The translations under genes were made by a program, and so were the position numbers. Shown in pieces: positions 52,510 through 63,479 of a DNA stretch of 64,000 nt. This stretch comes from Durusdinium trenchii (taxonomy: Eukaryota; Sar; Dinophyceae; Suessiales; Symbiodiniaceae): the NCBI GenBank assembly GCA_963970005.1, contig CAXAMN010026484.1:469527-533526 (forward strand). The letters are read 5' to 3'. The notes beneath the pieces were generated by a model. That model did no database searches and was not told the origin of the DNA. It saw only the letters and a list, made by a program, of their open reading frames with translations. Position 1 is the stretch's first letter. Every line of letters starts with the position of its first letter.

Positions 52510-55500
52510 GGAAATATTCCATTCAAACGAAGAGTAGCGATGAAGATCGTGCTCACAGCTTTGCAGGACAAAGCTGGACTCACAGAGGTACAGCATCTAA
52601 TCTGCAAGAAAGCACAACGTGTAGAGTCCTCACCTCAATGCAGTGTCATGTTGAGTGACACCGCAAGATGTTTTGAAAGAGGAGGGTGAATACATGGTAC
52701 TTGGGCCTCTTTGATAAGGCCCCTTCTTAAGGAGGCTCAAGCACAATTTCTTCTCCCCCCTCTTGAAGACAATTTCAATAGCACACCCAGCGATACTTGA
52801 GATTCGAAGAACACACTGCCTCCAGAACACGTACTCCATCCAGGGGCCGACGTGGAGAATCGACACTCCTTGCCAGGATGGAGCTATATATATAATTTGA
52901 ATTGAAAGACTTGAAACCACGGAAAACTTGGCCTCACCGGCCAAACCTGAAATACTTTCTGCTTTCAACATATCTTGTCTGCTGTCTTTTGCTCTTTCTG
53001 TCTGTCTTGAGACCTGTAAACCTTTCCTGCTTTTTTGTGTGTCTTTCTTTAGATCAGACCGTTCATCTTGTTTATTTATTTTTTTTGTGTGTGTTGTTTC
53101 TCTTTCTGTAAACCTTTCTTTAGTGATAAACCTTTTTTCTTTCTGTTTATTTTAGTTTTCTGGAGTTTGGCCTTCTTCCTTGGTTTCGTTCTCAAGCCCT
53201 TTCTTCCTTATCTATTTGTCGTGTTAACTCTTTCTTGTTTTTCTTTCTGTCCTTCTTTCTTTTCTTTCTTTAGACCTTGCCTTCTTTATTCTTTATTGTT
53301 TTGTTGTTTCTCTGTTCAAACCTTTCTTACCGTTTCCTTTTTCCTGTCTTCCTTAGACCTTTTCTTCCCTTAGATTTTTATATACTGGTTTTGACCTTTC
53401 TGTATTTCATTAGAGCTGTCTCCCTTTTGGGTCATACTGTATTATTGTGTCTTCTTAGTCAGACCATGTTTGTTCCTGTTTGAACTGAACCCCCTCCCAT
53501 CACCTATAATAACTTGTGTAACCTTCAGCTGTCTTGTTGCGTTTTTCTTGTCCTGTCTTTCCTTAGACGCTAGACTGTTCTTACTGGTTGTTCTTTTGCT
53601 TTTTCTTTTGTGTTTTTGAGTTGAAGCAATCGCCTCACCGGCCAAACCTGCAATACTTTCTGTAACATTCTGTAACCTTCCACATGAATTCCCAGCAATG
53701 TTCTTCGATGTTACACACATTTCACCAGTGGAACGTGGAGAGGCAAAGCATGGTAAAGCGGTCTGTGATGAATGAATCATGGACAGTTGTGACAATTGAA
53801 CACAAAAATTTTGAGTTGTTGGACCAAACAAAGACCTCACCTCTGCGGAGCTGGCCGTCTTTGCCTCAAAGTTGCTGGCCCGGCCTTGGATCCATTGCCT
53901 GAACCAGCCAGTGTCAAGGAGTCTTGGCTGCGGTTTGCACTTAGCACTATGCCCCGCTATAGGTGTGAGATTTGCAACGGCCAACGGCGTCTCATAATCT
54001 TTTTGTGGACCCTTCGCAAAGGTCAACCTACCAAGATCTGGCCTTCCGCGCCCAATCTATAATATCTAGGCAGAGGTCCAATACAAGACCCCCCGGAGCT
54101 TTGATGATAACCAGTATTCAATAGCCTTGGTCTATAAGCAGCAAGGCACATATTGGGCACCACGAGGGGACACACACACAATTTCAAGGTTTTATCAGTT
54201 AATCTTTGACTGAAAGAACTAAATTCAACCTTCAGGGACAGAACCAACTGACACTCATTTTGTCGATCCCGGCTCGCCTTTCTGCAGGATGTGGGAAGTG
54301 AGCCACTCCCCCGTCTCTGCGAGCTTGGAAAAGTTTAAGCCAGTCTCCACCTTAAGACGCTGCGAAACCACCAGCATACAACAAACACCAGGGTTTTCAA
54401 GAAGCTAATGCATCCCACGAGCCTGTCATGTTGGCACCATTACTTTGAAAAAAACACCAAAAAGACTTGAAGATCAAGATAGGCCAACTCCACCAGTCTC
54501 TTCTCTTCAAACTGCAGTCCCAAAGGCTTCAAGACCTTGCAGCAGTTGCAATATGTCCTCCGTTGCTGCGTTGCCACTGGCCCCTGCAGTGAGGCAAAAC
54601 ATTTAGGGTCCTCTTGCCTGTAGGTTCGAGGTTAAAGGGGTTTAATTAAAGGTTAAGACATGTTAAGACTATATATATATATATACACAATATGTATATG
54701 TACTGCAAATTGCTGCTATGCTGTGCTTTCATGATCGTTCATGCCTGAACTTGTGCGTTCTTCTCAACCAAGTGCCCAGCAAATCGTGGCTAGTCAGGCT
54801 ATGCGCATTTTGAGAACCAAAACTTATTGCGTCGGTCCAATTGACCTGCCTGGCCTGGCCCTGCGAAGGGGCAACCACCTACTCCACCCACTGCAGCATC
54901 CACTTTGGCCACACCAAACTGCAAAGCCTTTGAACAGGTCAGTGATTGGACTTGCCGATGCAGAACTCGACCCGGGAGCTCTTTATGTCATCAGATATAA
55001 AACTTCCCACAAATAACGCATAGTGTCACAAAATGCAGACCTACTTACGGTGTGTGCAATTCTTGAATCCAACAGATCACTTCAAACTCTGAAGTCAGGT
55101 GCCGATAAACATAAGCACTCAACATGGCCCCCACCTGTGCGCACACGTTGTTGATCTCACTTGGTGATACACGGGGCCAATGTCATCATGTTGTCTCCAA
55201 TCCGTGGCACGAAGAGACAGATTGATGAATAGAATATAGAATAGGTTGGTAACATCTCTGGATGGAAAAGGTCCCTTTGAAAGGATGAATGGACTAGCCA
55301 AGTTTGCCAAGGTGTCTGCCTGGCCGCTCTCCCGATCCCGCCGGACTAGCCGAGGCCAGAGCAGCTAAAGTATTGGCCACAGCCTCCACTAGCATCAAGT
55401 GAGGATCAGGACTTCATTGGTCGGTCTTCTCTATTTTGCTGTTTCACCACCGTGATGCTTAGGCTGAGGCAGTGCAAGGTCAAGTAGGGCTCTACTTCTC

Positions 55501-55728
55501 AATAAGCTGCTGGCTGCTTCTGCCTTCTTTGTTTATGATACATCTGCCTCTAGTCTAGGACTGTATGCACGCTTCTGTTTTTGAGGCAGCCCGAAGCACA
55601 AACACACTCCCGGCGGTGAAACTCTATGGTCCAATGAGGAAATCCTGAGAAAAAAAACACTCGGTGGCATATGGTTAGCCAATTTGCACGCGCTCCCTGG
55701 CCAAAGAGTACGCATTTATACCCATTAC
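52510..55728. other. Region right of the giant element, mostly non-coding
   Basis: Just after the target duplication a plus-strand stretch (52,510-52,590) reads KRRVAMKIVLTALQDKAGL, possibly an exon. From about 52,970 to 53,450 the plus strand is strongly pyrimidine-rich. A minus-strand stretch near 55,330-55,400 reads AVANTLAALASASPAG, possibly a later exon of the stalk-like gene. I see nothing else that can be named. Confidence 0.4.
52930..53665. repeat. Pyrimidine-rich tract flanked by a direct repeat
   Basis: GCCTCACCGGCCAAACCTG followed by AATACTTTCTG occurs at about 52,931 and again at about 53,633. Between them are some 480 bases of T/C-rich sequence with recurring TTTCTTTCTGT and CCTTTCTTTAG words. 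The hydrophobic open frame through it is composition-driven. Confidence 0.75.
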
Positions 55729-56487
55729 CCATTCCCGCAGCCCGTCAGCAGCTAGAGATGCACGTCTCACCTCATCTCGCTCGAAGTAGGGATGGTTTAA
55801 GTACCATTGGAGTTCAACAAGGGCCTCAAGGGGCACGTGATCTTTATCAAAGGAGAAAAGGTTGTGGAGCAATTCCTTTGCAATCAGTGTCTTCTTTACG
55901 TCTGCCCAAGTGCTGCGGGGCTTTTGCAAAAGGCATGCAGTGGCCTGGGCCACTATGACCACCGCTTGTGGTGGACGAACTAAGGCTCTCATCTCCGAGA
56001 TGCCTCGCTTGTCCAACCTATCAAGACGTGCACGTGCTTCCAACAACAGTGGCTGTGCTTCGCCAAGTCCCATGGGCTCTCCAACACTCAGGTTTGCAAG
56101 GCTGTAGAACATATCACCTTTCAAATCAAAGTCCTGAGCCTCCAAAGTCTTGTACTCATCCAGATGTTTCAAGGGTTCTTGAGACGTGAAGAACTGGATA
56201 ACCTGAGCTCTAGCCTCTGGGAGCTCCGTGCGCAAAGCAGTGGCCAAGTCCATATAGCTCCACTTCTCGGATGCACCTGGAAGCCTCGCCGTTACCTCTC
56301 CCGAAAGCAAAGAACGACAAGCAAGACAGGACGTAGATGTTGCGGTGGACGTTGCGGCGGGTAATTGCTTCAAAGCTTCCTGCAGGGTCTGCCGAGATTC
56401 CGGGGACAGCTCCGCGTAGGTGGAGGTGATCTCCGCTTGGGAGGCGTCGGCTACTTGCAACAGCCGGCCACTGGGAGCACTCCCCAT
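55729..56487 (-). CDS. Protein with dynein-heavy-chain stalk-like segment (first exon, 253 residues)
   Basis: From ATG 56,487 the frame stays open to LREW at 55,729, where a GT donor (GTAATG) follows in phase 0. The start MGSAPSGR fits the N-myristoylation consensus (Gly2, Ser6). Residues about 155-253 read LDKRGISEMRALVRPPQAVV, then TWADVKKTL, FSFDKDHVPLEALVELQWYL, HPYFERDEV and SLAADGLREW. This is the order seen at the stalk and coiled-coil base of dynein heavy chains: PP, W-x2-VKK, FDKD, Y, P-x-F, S-x-AA-x-L-x2-W. The AAA modules that should precede the stalk are absent, since this exon begins with its own start. It is therefore a stand-alone stalk-like protein or a rearranged dynein fragment. 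Later exons were not found with confidence. Confidence 0.65.
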
Positions 56488-56908
56488 GGCACAAAAAGGA
56501 TTTTCCAAAACGCAATTCAAACAGGCCGAAGGCCTGAGCCCAGGGCCCAAGACCAAGCATTTGTGCCAACGTATGTGTGACATGATGTGACATGATGCGA
56601 CAAAATGACTTGATGTCAGGGAAAGGGCAGGTCACTAATGCACCCAAAGTTTATAGTACGTGACTCTTTGCAGTGCCAACCCCGCAAACAATAGCCCAGG
56701 ATCAGGGCATCAGATTCTTGCGCTCCTTTTTTGTGCCTTCTGGCGCATCTAGCTCTGCCTGCTCTCAAGCGAGCTTCAATCAATCTGAATGCCTGGCGCA
56801 TAGCGGTTCACCTGAAAAATCACAGCCTCAGCTGAGTAGGAGTCCATGGGATTATCCAAATGCTTTCGACTCTGGGCGGACCACGTCTTCTATGCAGCTT
56901 GAGCGGCT

Positions 56909-57310
56909 TCAATGGCCTCCTTTCTGCTGCGCGTGCATCGGCTTGGTCAAGAACTCTTCGTAGTAATACTCGTGGCAATCAAGTTTGCCCTTCCTGCACA
57001 GCCATGTCCAGGAATCATGATATGGCAGAAACTTGATGGGATGTCCTGTGCAAACAGGTGGGACAATACTATATATATATATATGTGTGTGGATAGTATT
57101 AAGCAAAAACATGTCATGTGATGTAATGCAATGACACAAACCAATCAAATTATATAATACAATACAATTTTACATTCGTATACATATATATATATATACT
57201 TATATTATAACTATGCTGTTCTGCTCCTCCAAGGCGGGTAGCCGATGGACTTGGGATTGGCCCAGGCGCGCAGGCAGTCGTAAAAGTCAACTAGGCACGG
57301 CATGATCAAC
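56909..57310 (-). CDS. Unidentified protein, last two exons
   Basis: Exon 57,227-57,310 (after a CCAG acceptor) reads IMPCLVDFYDCLRAWANPKS and then IGYPPW. Exon 56,909-57,045 (after TTGCACAG) reads HPIKFLPYHDSWTWLCRKGK, continues LDCHEYYYEEFL and stops at TGA 56,909-56,911. The two join through a GG- or GA-type donor. The aromatic-rich, Cys/Trp-containing sequence is not low complexity and looks like real coding. I do not recognise the family. It lies between the stalk-like gene and the HMG-CoA-lyase-like gene on the same strand, and could be the end of the latter transcript or a separate gene. Confidence 0.5.
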
Positions 57311-57481
57311 CTGGGTTTCCAAGGAGAAACTTCTTGTCAAAACACAGAGTAGTGACATCACAAAGGCAATCACAAACAAAAACCAATGAATAGCAACAGT
57401 GCGAAATGGGTGCAACGCAAGGAACAACGGCTATCTGGACCACAATGGGGGCGCACGCTGGACCACTGAGCCAAAATCAGC

Positions 57482-58835
57482 TGCAGCATCTACAACGGTC
57501 AACTCCAAAGCAAACTCGCAAATAGTATCAAATACATTTCAAAACCTTTAAATACTGTCAACTTCCAACCACTCCAATGCCTGCCTGACCGTAGGTGTCG
57601 TGGAAATGCACCCCCACACGGTCTATGGGAATACCGGCACCTGTGTCAAACAAGACGGGTTTCGGGGTTTCTGGCATTCTTTCAGCACAATGTCAATGTC
57701 GTAATTGGGCAGTTTTCAATAAAAACAATGCAAACGTTCAGGACTCTGCACTGCCTTCCACGGCCTCCAACACCTGGAAGTTCCAATAGACTTGGTGAGT
57801 TCAATCCATGCCAAGGAAATTCTTGACCAGGTACAATTCTCTATATTGTTCTATATCTACATATTCCTAAAAAGCAGCTGCTAGCGGGGCCTTCCGCACG
57901 GATGCCGCGGTGCCCGTGCCAATGGTGTCACAAATCACCACCTCTTGGCAGCCACCCTGAAGAAAACACGTGCAAATGTGATGAACGTAACAAACATTGG
58001 GCTCAGCATGATTCAGGTTCGCGATGTTCATAGCACTCATCAGAATTGTATAGCCTGTATGACCTTCAAGCCTCCAACTCTTTGAATATGGAAAAGCATG
58101 GAAGAACAAGCATGATAGTAGACTGTAACAGAAAAGATCGGCCTCCAACAAGCGGCTCGCCACCTGGACACACGAGGTTCGCAAGGGCATATCAATTACT
58201 GGTGCTGCTCTCGAGTGTCCTTTGATGCCAACGGCATGGTCTTGGCACGGAGTTCTTGGGATGTGGCCCAAAGGTGCGAAGCTTGATTCGCGAGCTATGC
58301 CATAGCCAAGTGACCAAAAGCCCAAATATCTCTGATATTATAAAGGGCCCACACCAGCCTAATTAGGACCTCCACAGGACATGCCATGGCCAAGAACCAC
58401 ACCCAGAACATCCACAGAATGATGAGTCCATAATTCCAAATCTATCTCACTGATTCTCACTGCGTCTCTCTCCCCAAATATTCAACAATTCGATCATCGA
58501 GAAACAATTTCATCATGAGATGTTGAGGGAAAGCTGCTCATGCTGGCTTCAGCCCCTGCAACTATAACACTTCATAATCTCAGCATGCCACTCATGCGGA
58601 GGTTGATGCATGGACAGGTGTCCATGGTTATGGCTTGGACAAGCAGATCCGGCCAGGCCAGCCGCGCCTGTGCCACACGCTGTGCTGGAACTTCGCCTTC
58701 ATAGGGGCAGCCCAAGCCTCAAAAGCATGCCACTCAGCGATCGATCACATGGTCGAGCTATTCACTGAGGTCGGCACACACAGAGATTGCAGCCCTTACA
58801 TGGCACTGTGAAGCAGCGGCTACTTGCAGTGCCAC
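57482..58835 (-). CDS. HMG-CoA lyase-family gene in micro-exons (both ends missing)
   Basis: Exons joined in phase: 58,778-58,835 (VALQVAAASQCHVRAAISV), 58,668-58,717 (LGCPYEGEVPAQRVAQ), 58,140-58,163 (VASRLLEA), 57,900-57,956 (GGCQEVVICDTIGTGTAAS), 57,755-57,773 (VLEAVE, 19 nt), 57,585-57,640 (GAGIPIDRVGVHFHDTYGQ), 57,482-57,515 (LTVVDAA, tentative). GCPYEG, GC-EV-x3-DTIG and HFHDTYGQ are hallmarks of HMG-CoA lyases, which cleave HMG-CoA to acetoacetate and acetyl-CoA using a metal held by the HxH motif. The N-terminal EVGPRDGLQ part and the GLGGCPYA catalytic-cysteine loop were not found, so the gene may extend further in unseen exons or be decayed. Donors are GC, GA and GT. An acyl-CoA lyase other than HMG-CoA lyase is possible. 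Confidence 0.82.
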
Positions 58836-59340
58836 CTCAAGCACTGAAACTGCGATGCCAGTGCAAAGCACTGCTTCACCGCCAGGATTTATACAATGGG
58901 ACAGGGCGGCCAAGGCTCTAAATGAATTAAACCATCCCCTTGCTTGCTTTAGCAATGCAACCACGTGAGCAAGGAGGCAAATCCAACAAGCTGCTCATGA
59001 CATCTGCCTGACAACTGCCCAATACTCGTTCAACGACGCTTATGTGGGCTGCTGACTGCGGCACGTTCCAGGTTCTCTTCTACCGTGCAGTTCCTCAGGC
59101 TGAAACCAGTATCAAAGGCTCACTTCATGCTAACTAATCGATTACTTAGGTTCACTCAAGTTTCATGAGGTTAAAAGTGGTGAACATGTCCGCGCACTTC
59201 AGAACCTCAACAACTATATAACTATGTATATGGCATTTGTATATAAATGCCGCGTATATTCTTAATATATCCCCTGTGGAGTTACTGGTGTACCTTGAGA
59301 TTTGAGCTGTGCTGGAAACCTTGATGGATTGAAAGGTCGT
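58836..59340. other. Upstream part of the lyase gene region
   Basis: This should contain N-terminal exons of the lyase. The minus strand near 58,850-58,960 has coding-like hydrophobic stretches, but no lyase motif can be named. Confidence 0.3.
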
Positions 59341-59344
59341 ATGG

Positions 59345-59900
59345 GAAGTCTTACGCTGAGACTTACGCTTTCCTTGCGCGCGCACAGTTTTAGCTTACGC
59401 GGCTGGTTTGTGGTAGAAAGGGCTTATGCCAGGCTTACGCCACAGCAATGCACTCAAACTTCCACACCGTGACACCCCTCCAAGAGAAAAGCTTAGGCGA
59501 CGTTTGAAAGACCATCCAGGTTGTCGATGATTCGGTTGCACTGCTTCACTTGCAGTTGTGAAAAAGGACGTTGTTTTGGTGCCATGAGTGGGCAACTGAT
59601 TAGAAATCGAAGTTGTCTTTAAGCGGTGCTTGCGTGGACCTTACGCCAAAAATCACTCCATACTCCATTGTCAGTGCTCTGGAGGTGGTGTGAACTTAAA
59701 AGTCCGCACAAATCTACTTCAACACTTGCCTGTAGTCGTGAAGTGACCGTAGACACGGCACGGCTGCGGAAAGATGTGCCAGCAAGGTATCTCTAAGAAC
59801 ACAAAAAGAACAGCAAAAACACATTACGCAACGTGTTATGTTGAAAAAAACCCTTACGCAACCTTACGCAGCAGACTTTGCTTACGCCAACCCTCCTTAT
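59345..59900. repeat. Cluster of CTTACGC heptamers
   Basis: TTACGC, mostly as CTTACGC, occurs about ten times on the plus strand in 550 bases, for example at about 59,351, 59,363, 59,393, 59,434, 59,640, 59,853, 59,862 and 59,881. Spacing is irregular, so it is not a tandem repeat. Confidence 0.8.
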
Positions 59901-59939
59901 GACCAAGCCCTTGACAAAAATGTAAAGAGAGGTTTACGG

Positions 59940-60490
59940 CGTGGCTCAATTGATTTTATAGCATTTTATAGTTATAAAACGAAAAAACAGACTCCGAAGT
60001 GTGTGTCAGGGTATGGGTGTTCATCATCATGAAAAGTTGATAGGAAAAGTTGAAAATCAATGATGCATAGCCAAGATTTGTCTTGATTCTATAGAGAACT
60101 GTGGGGACATATGAAGGTTGCAATTGATTTTATAAAGATATTTAATAACTGTGGCCCAAGAGGTTGGTTTTGATTTTCTAGACCTGACCTCACAGCACAC
60201 CATCCACTCTAAAATAAGTTCTCAACATTCTACTACTCCAGATTCCAGATGCTTTCTATAGAATCACATGTTAGGACCTCTATAACATCTGGTGACATGA
60301 CATGCCCTCTCTATAGAATCAAATGTTGGCACCCACTTTGAGAGAACAAACTGATTTTTTTGGACCCCATGTTTGAAATGTGGTGGTTTTTCAGATGGGT
60401 TGATGGTTGATTCTAGAAGAAAATTGTCTATAAAATCTGAGGGTCATTTTGAGCTCGAGCTCCCAGATTCTATAGAGGATACCCCGCAAA
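59940..60490. repeat. Cluster of TTCTATAGAATC-type palindromic motifs
   Basis: Variants of GATTCTATAGA and its complement occur near 60,087, 60,254, 60,312 and 60,466, with looser forms (TTTTATA, TCTAGA) near 59,955, 60,130, 60,175, 60,410 and 60,430. The core TCTATAGA is self-complementary. Confidence 0.7.
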
Positions 60491-60843
60491 GAATCATGAT
60501 ATGGTATATATTTAATATCACAAATGCTTTATTGCATGGTTTGTGTCTTTGTGATTGGCCTGGTGCTCTTCGTGACGATAAAAGAATCATGACGATAAAG
60601 GAAACTTTGACACAGGACGCGGGAAGCCGTAGGAATCATAAATACAAATCCTCAGCTTTTTATGGTGTGTGCAGGCTTAAGAAGCTGAACGAGCCCAAAC
60701 CGATGAATCAAGTTGCGTATTCTTTTTGGCGAAGGTGTCGCTGGCAGCAGCTAGGAGCGTCACCTGGCTTTGCGTGGGAGCCGGGCTTCCAGATCTTAAG
60801 AAGGATCCTTCCTACAGCTACCCAACCTACCAAGAGTGCCTGA

Positions 60844-61098
60844 CAGAGTTAGCCCCAAAATCTTAACACATTTACTTAAAAATTCCCAGGCTGGCTACTG
60901 GCTACACTCTTGCAAAGATTTGCACTAGCAGTTGCATCTACATAATCTTATCTCAAAGGGTCTCAACTTGGGACACTATTTAATTCCGTACATGACCGCA
61001 TCTCGAATTTCATGTGCCTCCCAACAAACACACCTCTGATCCAGAATGGACGGGCACTTCACTTCCTTTCTAGGGCGGGCCCCTTAGACAAGGGTACA
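60844..61098. other. No feature recognised
   Basis: Plain non-repetitive sequence leading into the repeat fields. No coding motif is seen on either strand. Confidence 0.4.
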
Positions 61099-61220
61099 TG
61101 GCTCATTTTGAAACCTAGAAACGGCTCATTTTGGAACCTGGCCCATTTTGGAACCCGGACGAAAAGAAAACTCTCCGGGACTGCAGCGTGAGACCAACTT
61201 CGCGGCTCATTTTGGAACAC
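61099..61220 (+). repeat. Short direct repeats of GGCTCATTTTGGAAC
   Basis: Four near-copies of GGCTCATTTTGGAAC lie within 120 bases, ahead of the 53-bp array. Confidence 0.85.
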
Positions 61221-61262
61221 ACATCATTCGGTAGTGCTTCGAAGGTAGCATTTGCTAGTGAA

Positions 61263-61485
61263 AATGAGTGTTTCGTACGAGACTTCCTCCAAAAGTGAGC
61301 CACGGAAGTCTCCACAACGAGCGTATCGTACGAGACTTCCTCCAAAAGTGAGCCGCGGAAGTTTCCAGAACATTCCAGAACGAGCGTTTTGCGCGAGACT
61401 TCCTTCAAAAGTGAGGCGCGGAAGTCTCCAGAACGAGCGTTTTGTACGAGACTTCCTTCAAAAGTGAGCCGCGCAAGTCGAGAGA

Positions 61486-61518
<33 letters not shown>

Positions 61519-61714
61519 CGAGCGCGTTTCGCACGAGACTTCTTTCCAAGGGGAGCCGCGGAAGTCTCCAGAACGAGCGTTTTGTGCCAGACTTCCTTCA
61601 AAAGTGAGCCGCGGAAGTCTCCAGAAGGAGCGTTTTGTGCGAGACTTCCTTCAAAAGTGAGCAGAACGAGCGTTTTGTACGAGACTTCCTTCAAAAGTGA
61701 GCCGCGCAAGTCTA

Positions 61715-61745
<31 letters not shown>

Positions 61746-61970
61746 CGCGTTTCGCACGAGACTTCTGTCCAAGGGGAGCCGCGGAAGTCTCCAGAACGAG
61801 CGTATCGTACGAGACTTCCTCTAAAAGTGAGCCGCGGAAGTCTCCAGAACGAGCGCTTTGTGCGAGACGTCTTTCCAAAGTGAGCCGCGGAAGTCTCCAG
61901 AACGAGCGTTTTGTGCGAGACTTCCTTCAAAAGTGAGCTGCGGAAGTCTCCAGAACGAGCGTTTTGTACC
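61263..61970 (+). repeat. 53-bp tandem repeat array (about 12 copies) with GA microsatellite inserts
   Basis: Each unit runs GAGACTTCCTTCAAAAGTGA, then GCCGCGGAAGTCTC, then CAGAACGAGCGTTTTGTGC. GAGACTTCC and GGAAGTCTC within one unit are perfect inverted repeats of 9 bp around a 16-base loop. Two units carry (GA)n insertions, at about 61,478-61,520 and 61,713-61,746. 53 is not a multiple of 3, so all frames stay open through copy after copy; the open frames are not taken as genes. Confidence 0.95.
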
Positions 61971-62149
61971 ACGCATTATCATACATGACACGCACGATCC
62001 TCGCAGAGGGTCGATCCAGGTCAAACGCGTCAAACGCGATCGACGTTTCACTAGACGTTTCAACACTTGGCACGCGCGATCCTCGTAGAGGGTCATGTTA
62101 CGTGAGCTCCGGCCGGACCTGCCCGCCGCCGTAAGAGTATAGAAGACAC

Positions 62150-63470
62150 TTATAAAGAAGTGGTTGTCGTAGGTGAGATTAAGTGGGTGTTTTTGGTAGG
62201 TGTTTCAACACCTACATATCTACAACTGTATCTCTACACCTGCAAAACCCACAGCTATTAGGGTGTCTTAGGGTCGGATAAGCCTGCACTTCTTTAGGGT
62301 CTCTTTTGGTTTTGCTTCGGGCTTCGGCTTTACGGTTTCTTTGGTCTTAGCTTCGGGCTTCACTTCTTCAGGATGTCTTTGGGTTTGACTCAGGGCTTCA
62401 CTTCTTGAGGATCTGTTTTGTTTTGCTTAGGGTTTCGCTCCTTTAGGTTTTCTTTTGCTTCTTTAGGATGTTTCTGTGCTGGAATTAGGCCTTCACGTGA
62501 GGGCTCCTTTAGGATGTCTTGGGTTTCACTTAGGGCTTCGCTTCTTTAGGGTTGCTGGCTGGTTTGCCATAGGACTTTGCTGTTTTAGGATGTCTTTGGT
62601 TGTGACTTAGAGCTTTACTTCTTGAGGGTCTCTTTTGGCCTGCCTTATCGCTTCACTTCTTTAGGATGTCTTTGGCACAAATTCAACAGCATCTCTTGCT
62701 CAACATATTGTGCTTTGTGCACATGGTCGTGGTAATTACGTGCTTTGGCGAAGCTGGGTTTGGTTTTGCTCAGGGCTTTGCTCTTTTAGGGTTTCGTTTG
62801 GTTTGCCTTAGGGGCTTGCTTCTTTAAGATGTTTTTGGGTTGGCATTAGGGCTTCAGTGGAGAGGGGCTTAGGGCTTCACTTCTTTAGTCTTTTTTCTTT
62901 TGCTTCAGGCTTCACTCCTTTAGGGTTTCATGTGGTTGGGCTTCCGGCTTTGCGTCTCTAGGATGTCTTTGGGTCGAATAAGCCTTTACTTCTTTGTGGT
63001 CTCTTTTGGTTTTGCTTCGGGCCTCGCTCCTTTAGGGTTTCTTTGGTCTTAGCTTAGGGCTTCACTTCTTGAGGATGTCTTTGGATTTGACTCAGGGCTT
63101 CACTTCTTGAGGATCTGTTTTTTTTTGCTTAGGGTTTCGATCCTTTAGGTTTTCTTTTGCTTCTTTAGGATGTCTTTGGGTTGGACTTAGGCCTTCACGT
63201 GAGGGCTCCTTTGGGATGTCTTGGGTTTCACTTAGGGCTTCACTTCTTCAGGGGGGTTGGTTTGCCTTAGGGCTTTGCTCTTTAGGATGTCTTTCGGTTT
63301 CACTGAGGGCTTCAGTTCTTTAGGATGTCTGTGGGTTTGACTCAAGGCTTCACTTCTTTAGGGTTTGGTTTGGTTTTGCTTGGGGTCTCGCTCCTGTAGG
63401 GCCACGGTTTCTTTTGGCTTGGCTTAGGGCCTTGCCTCTTTAGGATGTCTGTGGGTTAGACTTAGGCCTT
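62150..63470 (+). repeat. Degenerate satellite with TTTAGGG/TTTAGGAT words
   Basis: About 1.3 kb built from loosely repeated words such as CTTTAGGATGTCTTTGGGTT, CTTAGGGCTTCACTTC and CTTTAGGGTTTC, with a period near 40-50 bases and many variants. TTTAGGG is the Arabidopsis-type telomere unit reported in dinoflagellates (general knowledge), but here it is part of a longer unit. Confidence 0.85.
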
Positions 63471-63479
63471 CACCACCGC

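Noticed and set aside
52902-53483. Plus-strand hydrophobic frames that look like membrane proteins
   Set aside because: T/C-rich sequence always reads Phe/Leu/Ser/Cys; no start context or conserved motif.
53442-54026. 194-codon minus-strand frame
   Set aside because: It runs through the direct repeat and the complement of the pyrimidine tract; composition is biased and no family is recognised.
60373-60843. 156-codon plus-strand frame
   Set aside because: It overlaps the TATAGA motif cluster, shows no conserved motif, and has no splice or neighbour support.
61252-62096. Many overlapping open frames rich in Arg-Glu and Ser-Phe-Lys on both strands
   Set aside because: They are produced by the 53-bp repeat and GA tracts, stay open in all frames, and have no non-repetitive part.
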